Below, piece by piece: positions 35,388 through 44,672 of a stretch of 64,000 nucleotides of DNA (position 1 is its first letter; every line of letters starts with the position of its first letter). Under the pieces are notes generated by a model, which ran no database searches, had not been told where the DNA came from, and was given only the letters and a program-made list of their open reading frames with translations. The stretch is from Rhodothermus marinus DSM 4252 (lineage in GTDB: Bacteria; Bacteroidota; Rhodothermia; Rhodothermales; Rhodothermaceae): the NCBI RefSeq assembly GCF_000024845.1, contig NC_013502.1, positions 61,134 to 125,133 of the forward strand. Direction: 5' to 3'. A program made the position numbers and the translations under genes.

Positions 35388-35487
35388 CTTAACTTTGTGG
35401 CATGGCGGGCAAGGTGCAGATGATCTCCATGGACCCGCCCTACGGCATCAAGTACGCCTCCACTGCCCCGGAGGCTGGCGGGATGTG
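35388..35487 (+). pseudogene. Mod-type DNA methyltransferase, internal fragment
   Basis: The frame reads CGMAGKVQMISMDPPYGIKY and then AST, the catalytic motif IV region that should follow the fragment ending at 33261. It then runs into unrelated residues and a TGA at about 35487. Everything after motif IV is deleted, so the methylase is dead independently of the cassette insertion. Confidence 0.88.
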
Positions 35488-35498
35488 AGGTGTGAAAC

Positions 35499-37192
35499 AT
35501 GAGCCGAAACGAAGCCGACACCCGCGCAACGCTTATTGATCCGAAACTGAAAGCCGCAGGCTGGGAAGATACCCAGGTCAAGCGTGAGCACTACTATCAG
35601 CGGGACCACGCGTACACGCAGGGACGAGTGATTCTCGTAGGCGATCGCGTGCGCCGGGGAGAGGCTCGCAAGGTGGATTACCTCCTTCGCCTCTCAGACG
35701 CCTTCCCTATCGCTGTGGTGGAGGCCAAGGCCGAATCGGAACCGGCGGAAGCCGGCCTGGAGCAAGCCAAAAGATACGCCCAGGACCTTGGGCTTGCCTT
35801 CGCCTACGCGACGAACGGTCACAAAATCATCGAATTTGACTTCTTCACGAACACAAGCCGGGAACTCGATCGCTTTCCATCGCCACAAGCGTTGTGGGAG
35901 CGCTGGCAACTGAACATGGGGCTGACCGAGGCCTCGCGCGTTGCCGAGCGGCCGGCGGAGTACGGCGCGGACCGTCGGTCCAACCCCCTTCTTCATCCCT
36001 ACTGCTCCGAGGCCTTGTGCGGCAGGACGCCGTTCTACTTCCAGGAGGTCGCCATTCGCGAGGTCGTGAAAAGGATCATGCAGGGCCGAAAACGGGTCCT
36101 CCTTACCATGGCCACGGGGACGGGGAAAACATTTGTTGCCTTTCAGGTGGTCTGGAAACTCATCAAATCCGGCTGGCTCGAGCGCCAGCATCCTGACCGT
36201 CCGGCCCGGGTGCTTTTCCTTGCCGACCGCATCGTGCTGCGCGACCAGGCTTACAACACCTTCGCCCCGTTTGCTGACGGCACCAGCGAGCCTCGTTACA
36301 AAATTGAGGGCCACCCGCCGAACCTCACGCGTGACCTCTACTTTGGCATTTACCAAACCCTTTGGAGCCCGGATGAAAACGGGGTGCGGCTTTTTGAGAT
36401 GTTTCCTCCTGACTTCTTTGACCTCGTCATTATCGACGAGTGTCATCGATCCGGATTTGGCACCTGGCGCGAGATTTTAGATCACTTCGGTTCTGCCATT
36501 CACCTGGGTATGACCGCCACGCCGAAACAGGACGAGAACATCGACACCTACGCCTATTTCTGCGCCGAGGAACCCGAGGTGGCCATCGACCCAGAGCATC
36601 CGGAGCGCGGCACCTGGCGGCCGCCAGCCTACCAGTACAGCCTTGGCCGTGGTATTGAGGATGGTTTTTTGGCTACCTACAAGGTCCATCGGGTGCGCAC
36701 CACGGTGGACGCCACGGGGTTGCGCCTCGAGGATGCCATTGAGCAAGGGGCCGAGGTCTTCGTGCCGGAAGATGTAGATCCGAGGGAAGTCTACACCACC
36801 CCCCAGTTCGAGCGCGAGATCACGCTGCCCGACCGCACCCGGGCCATGGTTCAGCACCTGGCGGGGCTTTTGCGCCGCTTCGGGGAAATGGAAAAGACCA
36901 TGGTCTTCTGCGTGGACATGGAGCACGCACGCCTTGTAGCCCGGCTGCTCCAGGACGAGTTCGGCCCGGAGACAGGCCTTTCCAACTACGCCGTGCCCAT
37001 CATTTCGGAAGAAGGAGAAGAGGGACGCAGGGCGCTGGAGGCCTTTGCGGACTCCGATAAGCCGGCTCCTGTGGTGGCGACAACGGCTGAACTGCTTTCG
37101 ACCGGCGTGGACGTTCCCTCTTGCCGCAACATCGTGTTCATGAAAACGGTCTCTTCGCCCGTTCTCTTCAAGCAGATCATTGGCCGGGGAAG
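35499..37192 (+). pseudogene. hsdR: hsdR-like type I restriction translocase/nuclease, 3'-truncated
   Basis: The first 564 or so residues are a normal R subunit. The nuclease domain has R-K-V-D60-Y and V-V-E75-A-K77, Walker A is MATGTGKTF (207-211), and the DEAD-like box is IIDECHRSGFG, followed by GMTATP and the late helicase motif FKQIIGRGSR. Homology ends exactly at IIGRGSR and the frame then runs into hsdS DNA in the wrong phase (stop at 37250). About 300 C-terminal residues needed for complex assembly are missing. It may still fold as a helicase-nuclease core but cannot form a complete type I enzyme. The start at 35499 (ATG) follows the dead methylase. Confidence 0.9.
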
Positions 37193-37196
37193 CCGC

Positions 37197-37981
37197 TCCA
37201 GCAGTTGCTCATCCCCCTCCCACCCCTCGAGGAGCAGCGTCGCATCGTAGCGCGGATTGAGGAGCTGATGGAGTGCGTGCGGGAGGCGAAGCGGCTGCGC
37301 CAGCAGGTCCTCGAGGACGCCGAGCGGCTCTGGCAATCGGTCCTCGCCGACGCCTTCCCCCGCCCCGGCTCCGACCTGCCCTACGGCTGGCACTGGGTGA
37401 GGTTGGAGGAGATCTTCGAAGTCCAACAAGGCGCTTCGATGTCACCCAAGCGCCGAGCCGGTCGTAACCCCAAACCCTTTCTAAGGACGAAGAATGTTCT
37501 TTGGGGGACAGTCGACCTTTCGCTTATTGATGAGATGGATTTCACGGACAAGGAGATAGAGAAACTGCGCCTTCAACCCGGTGACCTTCTGGTTTGTGAG
37601 GGAGGTGACGTGGGTAGGACCGCCATCTGGGAAGGGCAACTACCCCTTGTCCTCTATCAGAATCACATACACCGCCTTCGTGCCAAAGATGCGGAGGTTG
37701 AACCACGCTTCTTCATGTACTGGATGCAAGCTGCCTACCAAGTATTTTTAGCCTACCAAGGCGCAGAAAGCAGAACAGCTATTCCCAACCTGTCTGGTCG
37801 TCGCTTAAAAAATTTCAACGCTCCCCTCCCTCCTCTCTCCGAACAGCGCCGCATCGTGGCGCACCTGGAGGCGGTGCAGGAGAAGATCCGCGCCCTCAAG
37901 GCCGCCCAGGAGGAAACGGACGAGGAACTGAAGCGCCTGGAGCAAGCGATTTTGGACAGAGCCTTTCGGGGAGAACTCTAG
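37197..37981 (+). pseudogene. hsdS: hsdS, 3' half (type I restriction specificity subunit)
   Basis: It begins in the middle of an HsdS at the central conserved coiled coil (LLIPLPPLEEQRRIVARIEE). It continues with the second target-recognition domain (VRLEEIFEVQQGASMSPKRR ... LQPGDLLVCEGGDVGRTAIW) and ends with the normal C-terminal coil (PPLSEQRRIVAHLEAVQEKI ... DRAFRGEL, stop). The first recognition domain is missing and no start codon is available. It is fused head-on to the truncated hsdR at about 37193. The decayed IS begins immediately at the stop codon. Confidence 0.9.
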
Positions 37982-38765
37982 AAGTCATCCGAAAAAGGTT
38001 CTTAAGAAGATCGTGAGGCACCCGAGCAACACAAAACCCAGGTAGTTTCCCGCGTAGCGCTCCCGACGCATGGCAATCCGGCGAAAATGCCCCAAGCGTG
38101 CAAACAACCGCTCCACTTTCCAGCGGCGTCACGAGCGACGAAGCTTACGCCCATCCTGCGCCCATGCGGGGCAATCATCTCAATACCCTGTTGCGCCAGG
38201 GCCTTATCCAGCGGATCACTGCCCGATCCCCAATCAAACACGCCGGCTTGGCCCTGGCATGAGCGCGCCGCCAGCGTGGCTTTGACCAACCGGGTCTCGT
38301 GCGGCGAAGCACTGGCCACCAGCACCGCCAGCGGCATCCCACCCCTGTCGGCTATTGCCATGCGTTTGCTTCCTTTGCCTCGTTTGGCCAGGAGCCCACA
38401 CACGTCCCCCTTTTTAGCGGCAACAAAGCAGGCATCGATAAAGCACGCCGAAAGCTTGAGCTTGCCCTGTTGGTGGCGTTCTTCGGCCAGCAGTTCGTTG
38501 GAGGGTGCCGTTTCGGTTCCACTCTTGGAAGCGATCGAGGCAGGTGGACCTGGGCCGAAAGTGGGCGGGGAGCTTAGCCCAGGGAGCGCCGGTGTGGAGT
38601 ATCCACAGGATAGCTTCGAGGAGCTCGTGTTTATCGGTGTGTCTGGGCAGGAGGAGATTAGCGGCTCGATGCGTGACCGCTGTGGGGAGGTGAACTTCAC
38701 GACGTTGCGTGCAAGTTGCAGGACCTACATTTGCAAACAGACGTTACGAATCTCTCTATCGAGAA
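37981..38765 (-). mobile_element. decayed IS5-family-like insertion sequence
   Basis: Left end AGAAGTCATCCGAAAAAGGT, the same 29-bp end as the orphan at 19755. It contains a transposase pseudogene on the minus strand. The right boundary, near the 3' end of the GIY-YIG gene, is approximate. Confidence 0.7.
38002..38700 (-). pseudogene. IS5-family-like transposase, frameshifted
   Basis: Recognisable pieces are the catalytic region AKRGKGSKRMAIADRGGMPL, then VLVASASPHETRLVKATLAA and a C-terminal FDWGSGSDPLDKALAQQGIE. In a second frame near 38690-38520 is the N-terminal HELLEAILWILHTGAPWAKL. At least two frame changes separate them. Inactive. Confidence 0.75.
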
Positions 38766-38774
38766 AAGGGTTGT

Positions 38775-39422
38775 TCAGGTAATAGCACTTTCTTGAATTT
38801 CTTTCAATGTGCGGCCGCGTTCGTCTTTCCACTCGATGCGGCCATTGGCACTGCGTCCCAGGAGCACACCCGCTGCGGCGGACGGGGACGAAAAAGCATA
38901 GTTTTGCGTCAGGATCAGTACATCCGCTTCTTCCTGTAAGACTCCCTGCTCGAGCAGCGTGCGGCGCAGCTCTTTCAGGGAGCTGCCAATCGAGGGGACC
39001 TCTTCCTTTACTGCCTGCGACCCTTTCAACACGACAAAGCCTTCCGTGCTTTCAAAACCGCGGGCCTCGATGCCCTTGGCGTGGAGAAAAAGCATCGGAG
39101 ACCTGGCATCTTCTCTCTTTACGGCCTCAAAGAAATTAGCGCCCACCAGCGGTAGGCATAGCAACATGTCGGCCAGGAAGGCCTCGGCATCTGCCTTGTC
39201 TGCTTCGGAGAGGCTGGGGCCTCGAGGGTTGTTTGCGTTATCCAGCAGGGCTCGTCTGGCCTGCGAGGCCATCTGGATAAGACGAGCTTCGAGATATTGA
39301 ACGTGTGCCTTGTTCAGGTTTTCGTCTTTGCTGATGAAAACAGCCGCATGGGTCCAGAACTCCTTCTGTCGGTAGTGCTCTTCGAGGCGATGCGCCACAA
39401 CATCGCCCTCCCCGATGTAGAG
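38775..39422 (-). pseudogene. GIY-YIG nuclease with DUF4357, C-terminal part (split by an IS)
   Basis: It contains the second half of the GIY-YIG motif (LYIGEGDVVAHRLEEHYRQK), the nuclease helices (AHVQYLEARLI) and a C-terminal DUF4357 domain (GFVVLKGSQAVKEEVPSIG ... SPSAAAGVLLGRSANGRIEW). The N-terminal part is at 40921-41136. Between them is an IS with a 9-bp target duplication; removing it restores one frame reading PRLYIGEGD. The gene would encode about 285 residues. The family is of unknown biological role, often found near restriction-modification genes as here. Confidence 0.92.
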
Positions 39423-40920
39423 CTTACCTTTACCCACAAATCAGGAGGGGTGAAAGGCAAGCCAGGCGGCGGCAATATCGCTGAGACGTTGCCAGCCACG
39501 CCAGAGCACCGTGACACCCGGAGGACCATCGTTTTTGCGAGCCAGAAAGCCGCCCAGCCGCGCAATCCATAAGACCACCTGGCCCACCGTGGGCGGCCGG
39601 GCAGGCACCTGCTGGGTCCTGTGATGGAAGGCATACAGCGCCCGCCACTCATGCGCAGCCAAAACCAGCGTGCAGGACGCCTCCGGCGCATGACGCGCCA
39701 GCAGCGTCATCCAGAAAAGACGCCAGGCGATGATGCTCAAAAGGGCCAAATAGGGCAACAAACGCTCCACATGAGCCAACTGCGCCTTCTCCACACAGCA
39801 GCCCGATTTGAGCACCTTGTGGTAGACTTCAATCTGCCAGCGCAGGCCATACCACCGGATCCGCTCCACCGCCTCGGCAAAATTATGCACCGACACCGTA
39901 GTCAAAAGCAGCCAGCACAAAGGCGTGCTGTCCGGGGGCGGGGCCTCCTCTTGCACCAGCACCGCATAGAGCGAGATAGCGCCCATCGTTTTGCGTAGGT
40001 GCCGCGGGGCTTGCAAGCGCACGGGCGCAAAGCGCACCGAGACCAGCGCCTGGCGTCTGGGTTTCCCCTGGCGGGCCGCGACAAGCACCTGCAACTGACC
40101 GCACACCGCTTGCCGGCCCATCACCGCCCAGAGCCGCCCCACTTCGGGCGCACAGACCGAGCGGTTCTGGGCAGCCCGCACCAGCAGGTCCACTTCCAGG
40201 GTACGCGCCTGCTCAAACAGCGCAAAAAGATCCGACTCACGGTCGCCGATGGTGATAAGCTGCGCCTCGGGGGGAACGACGGCCCGGGTCTGTTGCAGGG
40301 CCTGCAGCCACTTGGCGCTTTCTTTGGCTTCGAGCGGCAGCTTGCGTCGTGCTTCCGAGCCGCGCCGGGGGCGCTTAGGCGGACGCGCCCAGATCGCCTG
40401 GCTGGTCAATCCGAGCGGAAGACCCTGCTCGCTCATGAGCAGCGCGGTGTGCATGACCAGACCCGAGAGCTTCTGCTGCGCGGTGCCGATGGGCCCCAGG
40501 CCTTTCGTCGCAGGGTGATGGGTGTAGTTCAGGTAGGTCGTATCCTGAAGAGCAAAGAGCCGTTTGTGCCCCCGGGCGCGTTCCCGCGTGCGGCGATAAT
40601 GGGGCGCGCGGATCTTTTCGGCGGTCGTTTTGGCATTCGCAAAGAGCCGGTAGGCGGCCTTGGTGTCGGCCCAATCGGCACAAGCCTGATTGACCCGGAA
40701 GGCCTGGCCGCCAGTTGGGCGCCTGTTGTGAGCAGTCGCCGATTCAGACGTTTGTCGCCCAGCGCAACGTCGTGCAACTCATCAACCAGCCAGGCGGACA
40801 GCTCATCGAGCTCAGGGTTTTCCGTATCCATTTGGGGTTCCTTTTTGATTGCTTCATGGGATAAAATGTTAACTTAAGCATTCTCCTGCTAATCCCAAAG
40901 CACTTGTGGGTAAAAGTAAG
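39423..40920 (-). mobile_element. IS4-family (IS50/Tn5-like) insertion sequence with 9-bp target duplication
   Basis: The ends are CTTACCTTTACCCACAAAT (left, 39423) and, reading inward from the right, CTTACTTTTACCCACAAGT (40920). They differ from the 19-bp Tn5 outside end (CTGACTCTTATACACAAGT) at only a few positions. The flanking 9 bp GATGTAGAG are duplicated at 39414-39422 and 40921-40929. Length 1498 bp. Confidence 0.96.
39441..40831 (-). pseudogene. IS50/Tn5-like transposase, single frameshift
   Basis: About 460 codons, like Tn5 transposase (476). The N-terminal frame (from 40831: LDELSAWLVDELHDVALGDK) continues after a one-base shift near 40690 as ADWADTKAAYRLFANAKTTA. Then come LFALQDTTYLNYTHH (first catalytic D), ITIGDRESDLFALFEQA (second D) and YGLRWQIEVYHKVLKSGCCV (catalytic E). 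Only one frame change is visible, so the copy became inactive recently, or the shift is an error in the sequence. Confidence 0.88.
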
Positions 40921-41136
40921 GATGTAGAGGCGGGGAAGGTGGCTGGAATCGTCGGGCCCCCACAGGACGTACACTCCTGCTCGCTGGAGTTCCGGACGCC
41001 TTCGAGCTTCGGAAAATTGTGCGCGTGGAAAGACGATTCCCTGACCGGTCCAGTTGGACTTTTCGATCAGACGAAGGCCTTCGGGATCGCCCTCCGGTAT
41101 GAAGATCCGGACGGAAAAGCCGCGTCTTTTGCTCAT
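40921..41136 (-). pseudogene. GIY-YIG nuclease with DUF4357, N-terminal part
   Basis: It starts at 41136 (MSKRRGFSVRIFIPEGDPEG) and carries the first part of the GIY-YIG motif (AGVYVLWGPDD ... LPRLYI) up to the IS insertion at 40920. A short extension into IS sequence ends the frame. See 38775-39422 for the rest. Confidence 0.88.
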
Positions 41137-41159
41137 CGGTCTCTGTTGAATTTGCTTTT

Positions 41160-41678
41160 CAAACTTTAAGGGTTGGCCTTCGTCCTGTCAAGGTCGTCTG
41201 TGCTGCGTGCCTGTTTACAATGAAGTGGCCAGGGGCTATCATTCTGTCAAATCCCGCCGATACCAGGCAAAAAAAGAACTTTTTCCGACAGGACGCATGA
41301 GCACACGCGTTGTCGAAGTGGCGCCGGTTCGGATCGGCGAGCCGCTGCGCTTGCTGCTGCTGAGCCGGGTGCCGGCCAGGGCGCTACAGGGGCATCTGTT
41401 TGTCGAGCCGTATGAGCGCTCCGGGGCATTGATGCACGCGGTGGACGCGCTCAATCGTCGCTGAGGCAGGGAGGCGATCCGCCTGGCCAGTGCGGGCTTT
41501 GCGCGGCCGTAGGAGATGCGGCAGCAGCGACGCTCTCCACGATACACGACCGCGTAGTCCGAGTTGCCGGTGGTTCGGGCCTGATCGGCACCGGTCAACG
41601 TGTCCGGTACGGGACCGTCGGTCGGTGTTGCAGTTATACTTGAGAGTACTTCAAAATAGTCAGTAAAGTTATTCGGCG
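41160..41678. other. region with small unassigned frames and one AAAAGTTC palindrome
   Basis: About 520 bp. A plus-strand frame of 55 residues starts at 41297 (MSTRVVEVAPVRIGEPLRLL) and a minus-strand frame starts at 41598 with coding-like codon use (TTGNSDYAVVYRGERRCCRI). Either could be a small gene or a remnant; neither is recognised. The palindrome GGAAAAAGTTCTTTTTTT lies on the minus strand at 41269-41286. Confidence 0.4.
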
Positions 41679-42059
41679 ATGTGGCTTTTTACGAGAGAGG
41701 GCTTTTTCAGCGTGGTGTGCGCGCGGCAGGGCGATGGAAGGCCCGGTCGGCCCGTCGATCAGAAGTGCGTGATGGTTCGAGCGCGCGTGCGTGCCCATCT
41801 AGAAGCGTTGCAGGCGCGGTTTCCGGAGCTTCTGGGCAGCTGTGAGATCCGGGAGTTTCCGGGAGCCGACTACGCCTGGCGCATTTTTGTGCCGAAGTCG
41901 GTCTGGGCGGAGGTGGTGCGTTGCCTGGTCGAAGACATCGACTACGACAATTTCAAGGCGGCCACAGCCCGACGTCAGGGACCGGAGGGGAGGGCCTATG
42001 TGGAGGCGTTGCATGTGGTGTGGAGCACGATGCTCGGCCTGCAGCGTCAGCAGCCGTAG
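41679..42059 (+). CDS. conserved hypothetical protein of about 126 residues
   Basis: The product has 126 residues. The ATG at 41679 gives MWLFTREGFFSVVCARQGDG, the highly conserved start of a widespread bacterial family of unknown function. Later conserved parts are FRIFV-like WRIFVPKSVWAEVV, DYDNFKA and LHVVWSTMLGLQ. Mostly alpha/beta, no signal peptide. It is usually a chromosomal gene, so this piece may have been captured from a chromosome. The first of several dispersed inverted repeats follows 12 bp after the stop. Confidence 0.8.
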   Translation: MWLFTREGFFSVVCARQGDGRPGRPVDQKCVMVRARVRAHLEALQARFPELLGSCEIREFPGADYAWRIFVPKSVWAEVVRCLVEDIDYDNFKAATARRQGPEGRAYVEALHVVWSTMLGLQRQQP

Positions 42060-42071
42060 CATGCCGCGCGA

Positions 42072-42120
42072 CCTTGTGGTAAGGAAAAAGTGATCTTGTC
42101 GAGCTGGATGTTACACAAGG
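42072..42120. repeat. dispersed inverted-repeat element, copy with one-base insertion
   Basis: Left arm CCTTGTGGTAAGG (42072-42084, one extra G) and right arm TTACACAAGG (42111-42120) around a centre of about 26 nt. Confidence 0.75.
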
Positions 42121-42222
42121 TGGCACGCTGGAGCGTCCGGTCCGGGCAGAGAGGCGACTGCCGGGCCGGTCAGCACGCTCGAAAAGGGGCGGTTTCCGTC
42201 GGAGGAGATCGGGGCCCAACCG

Positions 42223-42329
42223 GAAAAAGTTCTTTTCTGAATGCTTTCTCGTGATCTGGTGGGGGAGGGCGGAAGCGGAGGACCTTGTGTAAGGAAAATC
42301 CGGCGGCATGCCCCAAGCCTTACACAAGG
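42223..42329. repeat. dispersed inverted-repeat element with upstream AAAAGTTCTTTT palindrome
   Basis: GAAAAAGTTCTTTTC at 42223-42237, then CCTTGTGTAAGG (42283-42294) and CCTTACACAAGG (42318-42329), a perfect 12-bp inverted repeat with a 23-nt centre (25 nt between the 11-bp core arms). The right arm supplies the stop codon of the MBL gene: on the minus strand GTC CTT GTG TAA. Confidence 0.85.
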
Positions 42330-43909
42330 ACCCGGGTGTTTGTCCCCCCGAGTAACTTGCGCCAGCGCTCGGGAGCTTCCGTGTGCACGGGCAGTAGATG
42401 ACGTGGGCGCAGGCGGCGCGCCACTTCCACAAGGTCGTCGGCCGGCGCATGGCCCGAGGTGTGGTAGGGATTCTCTGCGTTGGCAGGGTTGGAGGGGGGA
42501 TTTTCCAGCCACTCGGGCAGCGGCCGGAAGTCCAGCGCCCGCAGCCAGTGCATCAGCACCGCCAGGTCGAGCCTCTGTTCTTCGTCGGCCCAGTAGCTGT
42601 TGCTGAAGATGTAGAGGCCCGGCCGGCGCGGTCGACCCATCGCCTGCTCGAGCAGCCGCAGGTCCAGCAGCCGGTTGATCTCGTAAAAGCCGAAGGCCAG
42701 CAGAAAGGCGCCCGGATCCCGTGCGATTTCTTCCAGGCTGGCCGGATGGATGTCGGACCGCTCCCAGAGCCAGGCCTCCCAGCTCGGGCGACGGGCGCGC
42801 GGCTCCTGGAGGATCCGTGCCGCCTGGAGGGTTGCCTGCCAGGAGGGATCCGCTTCAGCAAGCGCGCGCAGCAGGTAGGCGTCCTTCGGGGTGATGACCA
42901 ACTGGCGATCCAGATCGCGGGCCACCTCCAGACAGGCCTGGAGCCTTTCGAGATTGCGCGGGGCAAAGTCCACGGCGATGAGTGCGCCTGTATGGCGGCG
43001 GATCGCCTCGTGCAACGCCGCCTGGACGGCCGCTTCGGTGCGGGCCGGGCCCTGGCTGTCCAGGCGGGTCCCTTCGGTGATGAGCAGGAAGACGTCCCGG
43101 CCTTCGAGCGTCTGTACGAACCGTTCCGTAAGGTCGCCCCATCGGCCATGGCGCCGCAGATCGCCCGTGTAGACGACCGGGCCGGCGGGTGTCTCGATAT
43201 AGAACGCCAGCGCGCCCGGCACGGAATGGTCCACCGGGAAGGCTTCGACCCGGAAGCAGCCAACCGAAAGCGGCGTGGCAGCCGGAGTCCAGGGATGTCC
43301 ATCGAGCGACCTGCTTTTGGCCGGAGACTGCAGCGAAAAGCTTTCCAGACGCCCCAGCAACAGGCGATAGGGGCGGCGCAGGTAGGAACCCCTGCGAACG
43401 GATTCAAGAACGCCTTCGTCGTTGGGAAGGCGAGGGCTTAAATAAGCGGCTTCGGCATCCAGGCCGATCTGCGAGGTATCCTGCATGGCCTTGAGGATGG
43501 CGGCCGTGGCGGCGCTGGCCACGACGGGCAGGTCGGCGCGCAGGTAGGCGATCGAACCGCTATGATCCAGATGGGCATGCGAGAGCAGCAGCGCCTGGAT
43601 GTGCGCGCCGTCGGGTGCGCCGTCCAGAAAGCGACGCTCCAGTTCCGAGGGAAAAAGCGTGTCGTCGGCCGCGTCGCGGTAGAGTCCGCGGAAGCGCGGC
43701 AGCAGCTCGAGGGCCAGCAGATCGCGCAGGCCGAGCGTAGAGCGTGGTCCGAGAAATTCTGTAAAGTGGCGGTTCCAGCGATTGAAGGAGCGGCCGAAGT
43801 CCAGCAGCAGGGCCTCGCCTTCGGCTTCCAGGAGGATCTGGTTGCCGCCGATTTCGGCCCAGCCGCCGAAGACGCTGACGGAGAGATCTCCGAAACGAAA
43901 GGGCTGCAT
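42320..43909 (-). CDS. metallo-beta-lactamase-fold nuclease (RNase J/beta-CASP-like)
   Basis: The product has 529 residues. Zinc-binding motif HAHLDHSG (111-118), then the later metal ligands D (VDHSVPGA and VYTGDLRRHG), a central domain resembling beta-CASP (LITEGTRLD, IAVDFAPRNLERLQ), and a C-terminal TSGHAPADDLVEVARRLRPR, LLPVHTEAPERW as in RNase J-type exo/endonucleases. It is probably an RNA or DNA processing enzyme in the cytoplasm. Its N-terminus (GGWAEIGGNQILLEAEG) fits the family. The stop codon lies inside an arm of a dispersed inverted repeat. No operon partner. Intact. Confidence 0.87.
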   Translation of the reverse strand: MQPFRFGDLSVSVFGGWAEIGGNQILLEAEGEALLLDFGRSFNRWNRHFTEFLGPRSTLGLRDLLALELLPRFRGLYRDAADDTLFPSELERRFLDGAPDGAHIQALLLSHAHLDHSGSIAYLRADLPVVASAATAAILKAMQDTSQIGLDAEAAYLSPRLPNDEGVLESVRRGSYLRRPYRLLLGRLESFSLQSPAKSRSLDGHPWTPAATPLSVGCFRVEAFPVDHSVPGALAFYIETPAGPVVYTGDLRRHGRWGDLTERFVQTLEGRDVFLLITEGTRLDSQGPARTEAAVQAALHEAIRRHTGALIAVDFAPRNLERLQACLEVARDLDRQLVITPKDAYLLRALAEADPSWQATLQAARILQEPRARRPSWEAWLWERSDIHPASLEEIARDPGAFLLAFGFYEINRLLDLRLLEQAMGRPRRPGLYIFSNSYWADEEQRLDLAVLMHWLRALDFRPLPEWLENPPSNPANAENPYHTSGHAPADDLVEVARRLRPRHLLPVHTEAPERWRKLLGGTNTRVLV

Positions 43910-44240
43910 CAGGAGGGAGGGTTGCCTCGGCCGCTACAGAAAAAGATGCGTGTCTCTGAGCTTTTCTGCAAGCAATGCTGGCGCATGGCAACATCAGGGT
44001 TATGCGCTCAGAGGAAGCAGCTTGCAGGGATTAGCGGGGCTTTCCCGGATCGGAAAACACTATGTGTATCGTTGAGCGAGGGTAAACATTGCTGTGTAAC
44101 AGGACCGGCCTATTCAGCATGGTCCGTCTGTATCGCACCAGGTTCTCCGCGTGCACGGAGACAGTTCCGGATGCCAGTTACGCCGGAATCCTGCAGAATG
44201 CTTTGAATGCGGGAGTGCCTCTGCCTGCAATTCCGTTGCC
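43910..44240. other. gene-free region upstream of the MBL gene
   Basis: About 330 bp containing the MBL promoter. Short frames lack coding character. Nothing else is recognised. Confidence 0.4.
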
Positions 44241-44672
44241 TCATTCCTCGCCTAACGGGCCGCAGATTTCCACGCCCACTCGGGAGGCAGCGGCCCTGAG
44301 GGCCTTATCTTGAGTAGCCAGAGGTATACGCATGCGCAGGGCCAGATCCAGATAGACCGCATCGTACACCGATAGCTTTTGCTCTCGAGCCAGCAGCAGG
44401 ATTTCTCCAAAGGCGCGTTCCGGCAAGATCGGCTCTATCGAAACGGGAAGTTCTTGAAGAAGCTCCAGAAATCGTTCCGAATCCATGGGCTTTACTCTCC
44501 CTCTGCGCTCGGCCACAAGCAGGGCGTTTGTGACTTCCAGAAACCACAGGGCCGGCACCCTTGCCTGCCCCTGTTCCAGTTGCTTGAGTACTTCCTTTGC
44601 ATACCGGTTCAGTTCCTCTCGAAATGCCCACGACAGAGTTACCGAGGCATCCAGTACGAATTCCTACACCAT
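44241..44672 (-). pseudogene. vapC: VapC-type PIN toxin with TAG at codon 3
   Basis: The start ATG (44672-44670) overlaps the antitoxin stop as TAATG. The frame reads Met-Val-stop (TAG, 44666-44664), then EFVLDASVTLSWAFREELNR ... VPALWFLEVTNALLVAERRG ... LSVYDAVYLDLALRMRIPLA and TQDKALRAAA. Apart from that one codon the PIN domain is complete (LDAS, E in FLEVTNAL, YDAVYLDLA, ATQDKAL). A TGG-to-TAG change would explain it. Re-initiation downstream would need the Met before PALWFLEV, losing the first catalytic Asp. The toxin is probably silenced. Confidence 0.88.
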
